A stretch of DNA of 64,000 nt from Acidicapsa dinghuensis. GTDB taxonomy: Bacteria > Acidobacteriota > Terriglobia > Terriglobales > Acidobacteriaceae. Under the pieces are notes generated by a model. The model was not told the DNA's origin and searched no databases. It was given only the letters and a program-made list of their open reading frames with translations. The translations under genes and the position numbers were made by a program. Below are positions 61,270 to 64,000 of the stretch, piece by piece (positions within the stretch are counted from its first letter, which is position 1; every line of letters starts with the position of its first letter). Where the stretch lies: NCBI RefSeq assembly GCF_025685685.1, contig NZ_JAGSYH010000011.1, positions 1 through 64,000 of the forward strand. The letters are read 5' to 3'.

Positions 61270-64000
61270 ATGAAGCTCTCCCATTTTTTCATCGAACATC
61301 CGCGCTTTGCCATAGTTCTTAACATATTCATTGTTTTGGGTGGGCTGGCAACGATGCTGACGTTGCCTATTGCGCAATACCCGAACATTGTCCCGCCAAC
61401 GATCAAGGTCACAACACTTTACCCCGGCGCGTCTGCGGACGTTATTGCCCGCACTGTCGCAACGCCTCTTGAGCAGGCGATCAATGGCGTGGAGGGTATG
61501 GAATACATCACCAGCCAGTCCACAGGCAACGGGCAACTTACGATCACAGTGATCTTCAAAATCGGAAGTGACGCCGATACGGATCTATTTCGCACCAACA
61601 CACGAGTTCAGAACACGCTCTCACGCCTCCCGGAAGAAGTCCAGCTTCAAGGAGTACAGGTAAAGAAAACCATTGATGATCTGCTGCTGGGTGTGCACGT
61701 GTATTCGCCGGATGGCTCTCGTTCTCCCGAATACCTTTCCAATTACATGATCCACATCCGGGATGAAATTGCCCGTCTTCCCGGCGTCGCGGATTTTCAA
61801 CTGTTCGGCGACCGCCAATACGCGATGCGCATCTGGATTGATCCAGACAAGGCCGCTGCTTACAACCTCAGCGCAAGCGATATTCTTGCAGCGCTTCGCG
61901 CGCAGAATGCGCAGGTATCCGCTGGTCTCCTGAATCAGCCGCCTGTGACGACGAAAGGCGCCTATCAAATCAACATCGAGGCGTTAGGTCGCCTCAGTAC
62001 ACCTGCGCAGTTCGAGGATGTGATTCTGAAGTCGGATGGGGAGGGGCGCATCACCAGAATTCGCGATGTTGGCCGTGCCGAAATTGGATCCACAGACTAC
62101 GGCTCGGTTGCTTACGTGGATAGACATCCGGCTGCCCCTTTCTTCGTCGTCCCAACACCAGAAGCCAATGTAGTAGATCTTGAGCACGCGATTTGGAAGA
62201 AGATGGCGGAGCTCAGAAAAACGTTCCCGCCTGGCGTTGACTATCTGGACATTTACGACCCCAGTACCTTCGTCAGTCAGTCGATCCATGAGGTGGCAGT
62301 TACCGTTGTCATTGCGATTCTCCTCGTCATTTGTGTTGTTTTCCTCTTTTTACAGAGTTGGAGAGCAACGATTATTCCCGTCATCGCAATTCCGGTTTCT
62401 TTGATCGGCGCGTTCTCGATATTGACGATCTTCGGCGGATCTATCAACAACCTGTCGCTGTTCGGCTTGGTCCTCGCAGTTGGCATCGTTGTTGATGATG
62501 CGATTGTTGTGGTCGAAAATGTCGAGCGCAATATGACACAGGGCATGTCGCCTCGCGAAGCCGCCCACGAAACGATGACAGAGGTGTCGGCCGCGCTCAT
62601 TGCGATTGCGCTGACGTTGTGTGCGGTCTTCGTTCCCGTCGCATTCATTTCTGGCATCCCTGGTCTGTTCTTTAAGCAGTTCGCTATGACGATCGCAGGC
62701 TCGACGATCATATCGTGCTTCGTGTCGCTTACTCTTAGTCCCGCATTGTGTGCAATTCTTCTTAAGCCGCACCCGGCGGGAGATATGCATTGCGCTCCTA
62801 CTGACTTAGCCAAAATTCTCCATCCCTTTTTCTGCCGTTTTAACAAGGCCTTCGAGTGGCTATCCAACAACTATGGCGCAATGACAAGCCGCTTCGTCCG
62901 AGTAACTGGCGTCATGTTTTTGATCTACCTCTGCTTCATCGGGTTTACCGGCTTCCAAATGTCACGAATGAGTACGGGCTTTATTCCCCAACAGGACATC
63001 GGTTATCTCGCTGTTGTGGCCCAACTGCCTCCGGGGTCTAGCCTGGCCAGAACTGATGAGGTGCTTCGCGAGGTAAATGAGATTACGCTCGATACTCCGG
63101 GAGGACGGCACACTTCGCCGGTGGCCGGGCTCGATGTGACGACAAATACTATTGCCCCAAACGTCGGTACTGTGTTCACCTCGTTGCCCTCGCTCTATGG
63201 CGAGCATATGAAGGGGGTCAACGCTGCGAGTATGGTGGCTACTCTTCGGAAGAAATTCGCAGATTTCAAAGACGCCAACATCCTTGTCGTTAATCCACCT
63301 GCAGTGAAGGGACTTGGATCCGCCGGTGGCTTCAAAATGATGCTCGAAGATCGTGCTGGAGTCGGACCGCAAGCTCTTGCCGCCGCCACGAACAAACTTG
63401 TAGCGGCCGCCAGGAAAGATCCATCGTTCGCTGCCGTCTTTACGCTCTACAACGCAGGCTCGCCGAGTGTTTATGCGGATATCGATCGTGAAAAGGCGGA
63501 AAAGGTCGGCCTCTCGACGCAAGACGTGTTCTCAACTCTCGAGCTGTACATGGGCTCGCAATACGTGAACGATTTCAACTTCATTGGGCGCACTTTTCCA
63601 GTATTCGTGCAAGGAGATCAGCGGTTCCGCCAAACATCGGAGGAAATCTCGCGGCTCAAGGTTCGCAATGCGAGCGGTGAAATGGTACCGATCAGTACAG
63701 TTGCATCGTTTCAAGGCAGGACCAGCCCCTATCGCGTGCCACGCTACAACCTCTACCCCGCCTCTGAAGTGATGGGCGAAGCTGCGCCCGGTGTTTCGTC
63801 GGGAGCCGCGTTGAAACGCATCGAAGAGCTCGCCGCGGAAAACCTTCCTCCCGGCATAACCTTCGAGTGGACCGATCTTGCATATCAACAGGCGAAGAAA
63901 GGTATTCCAACAGGAGCGATCTTCGGCGCTTCTGCACTCTTCGTGTTCCTTGTGCTAACCGCGCAATACGAAAGCTGGAAGATCCCATTGGCGATCGTGT
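61270..64000 (+). CDS. RND multidrug efflux pump, inner-membrane subunit (partial, runs off right edge)
   Basis: The frame from the ATG at 61270, eight bases after the adaptor stop, stays open to the window end (about 910 residues seen of an expected 1040-1060). It shows AcrB/MexB motifs: MKLSHFFIEHPRFAIVLNIF, LPIAQYPNIVPPTIKVTTLY (P-loop-like start), PGASADVIARTVATPLEQAI, INGVEGMEYITSQSTGNGQL, TWLTRI-like porter segments, and the proton-relay pair D409-D410 in GIVVDDAIVVVENVERN. The second membrane half is reached (FGASALFVFLVLTAQYESWK). It is a proton-driven exporter of amphiphilic drugs or metabolites with the adaptor upstream. Substrate not predictable. Confidence 0.95.
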   Translation, partial: MKLSHFFIEHPRFAIVLNIFIVLGGLATMLTLPIAQYPNIVPPTIKVTTLYPGASADVIARTVATPLEQAINGVEGMEYITSQSTGNGQLTITVIFKIGSDADTDLFRTNTRVQNTLSRLPEEVQLQGVQVKKTIDDLLLGVHVYSPDGSRSPEYLSNYMIHIRDEIARLPGVADFQLFGDRQYAMRIWIDPDKAAAYNLSASDILAALRAQNAQVSAGLLNQPPVTTKGAYQINIEALGRLSTPAQFEDVILKSDGEGRITRIRDVGRAEIGSTDYGSVAYVDRHPAAPFFVVPTPEANVVDLEHAIWKKMAELRKTFPPGVDYLDIYDPSTFVSQSIHEVAVTVVIAILLVICVVFLFLQSWRATIIPVIAIPVSLIGAFSILTIFGGSINNLSLFGLVLAVGIVVDDAIVVVENVERNMTQGMSPREAAHETMTEVSAALIAIALTLCAVFVPVAFISGIPGLFFKQFAMTIAGSTIISCFVSLTLSPALCAILLKPHPAGDMHCAPTDLAKILHPFFCRFNKAFEWLSNNYGAMTSRFVRVTGVMFLIYLCFIGFTGFQMSRMSTGFIPQQDIGYLAVVAQLPPGSSLARTDEVLREVNEITLDTPGGRHTSPVAGLDVTTNTIAPNVGTVFTSLPSLYGEHMKGVNAASMVATLRKKFADFKDANILVVNPPAVKGLGSAGGFKMMLEDRAGVGPQALAAATNKLVAAARKDPSFAAVFTLYNAGSPSVYADIDREKAEKVGLSTQDVFSTLELYMGSQYVNDFNFIGRTFPVFVQGDQRFRQTSEEISRLKVRNASGEMVPISTVASFQGRTSPYRVPRYNLYPASEVMGEAAPGVSSGAALKRIEELAAENLPPGITFEWTDLAYQQAKKGIPTGAIFGASALFVFLVLTAQYESWKIPLAIV

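Overview
The window looks like a chromosomal segment of a soil-type Acidobacteriota bacterium (order Terriglobales/Acidobacteriales). This is inference from gene content, not from a database search. It holds a secreted carboxylesterase and an M28 peptidase, Kelch and quinoprotein-like exported beta-propellers, a two-component regulator propeller sensor kinase, an HtrA protease, orphan Rhs tips and tandem GlxA-type regulators. The core genes are GC-rich and many start at GTG or TTG.

Left part (1-30.7 kb), mostly ancestral chromosome. A transposase tail at the left edge is followed by a WD40-like protein, an isolated ClpX-type zinc-finger mini-protein, a frameshifted conserved gene and a GNAT acetyltransferase. 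Next come a Tat-exported sugar isomerase-like protein, a membrane fatty-acid desaturase beside an Mpo1-like protein, and two exported beta-propellers. Housekeeping genes follow: ppgK, priA, an exopolysaccharide priming glycosyltransferase, pyrF, rlpA, lysA, htrA, ispG, an EAL-HDOD regulator and a double universal stress protein. Several clear intrinsic terminators separate these units.

Accessory island (30.7-44.1 kb). tRNA-Arg(CCT) is followed by a frameshifted, truncated tyrosine integrase that runs straight into the 3' end of an rhs gene. Two orphan Rhs C-terminal tips follow, each with small downstream genes. The second tip ends in an L,D-transpeptidase-like domain with a YTHGCI motif. It overlaps by 4 bp a gene for an exported protein, which is the layout of a periplasmic toxin with its immunity protein. 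An IS3-family transposase whose second catalytic Asp is Asn closes this cassette array. Beyond it lie a 1180-residue protein with glycine-rich, IPT/TIG-like and cysteine-peptidase-like regions, two 5'-truncated pseudogenes (phospholipase C and carboxylesterase) joined head to head, a cupin and a tandem SRPBCC protein. A tRNA-Asn 3' fragment, probably an attachment-site footprint, ends the region.

Right part (44.4-64 kb), a regulatory and stress block. Two paralogous GlxA-type (DJ-1/PfpI plus AraC) regulators flank an ECF-like sigma factor. A NarL-type response regulator is divergent from a hybrid-propeller histidine kinase. Then come a DHA2 drug exporter, an Ogt methyltransferase, an MFS exporter, an AlkA glycosylase with an ArsR regulator, and a probable operon of cysteine hydrolase, two SDR proteins, RND adaptor and RND pump; the pump runs off the right edge. 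The theme is response to and export of toxic or alkylating compounds.
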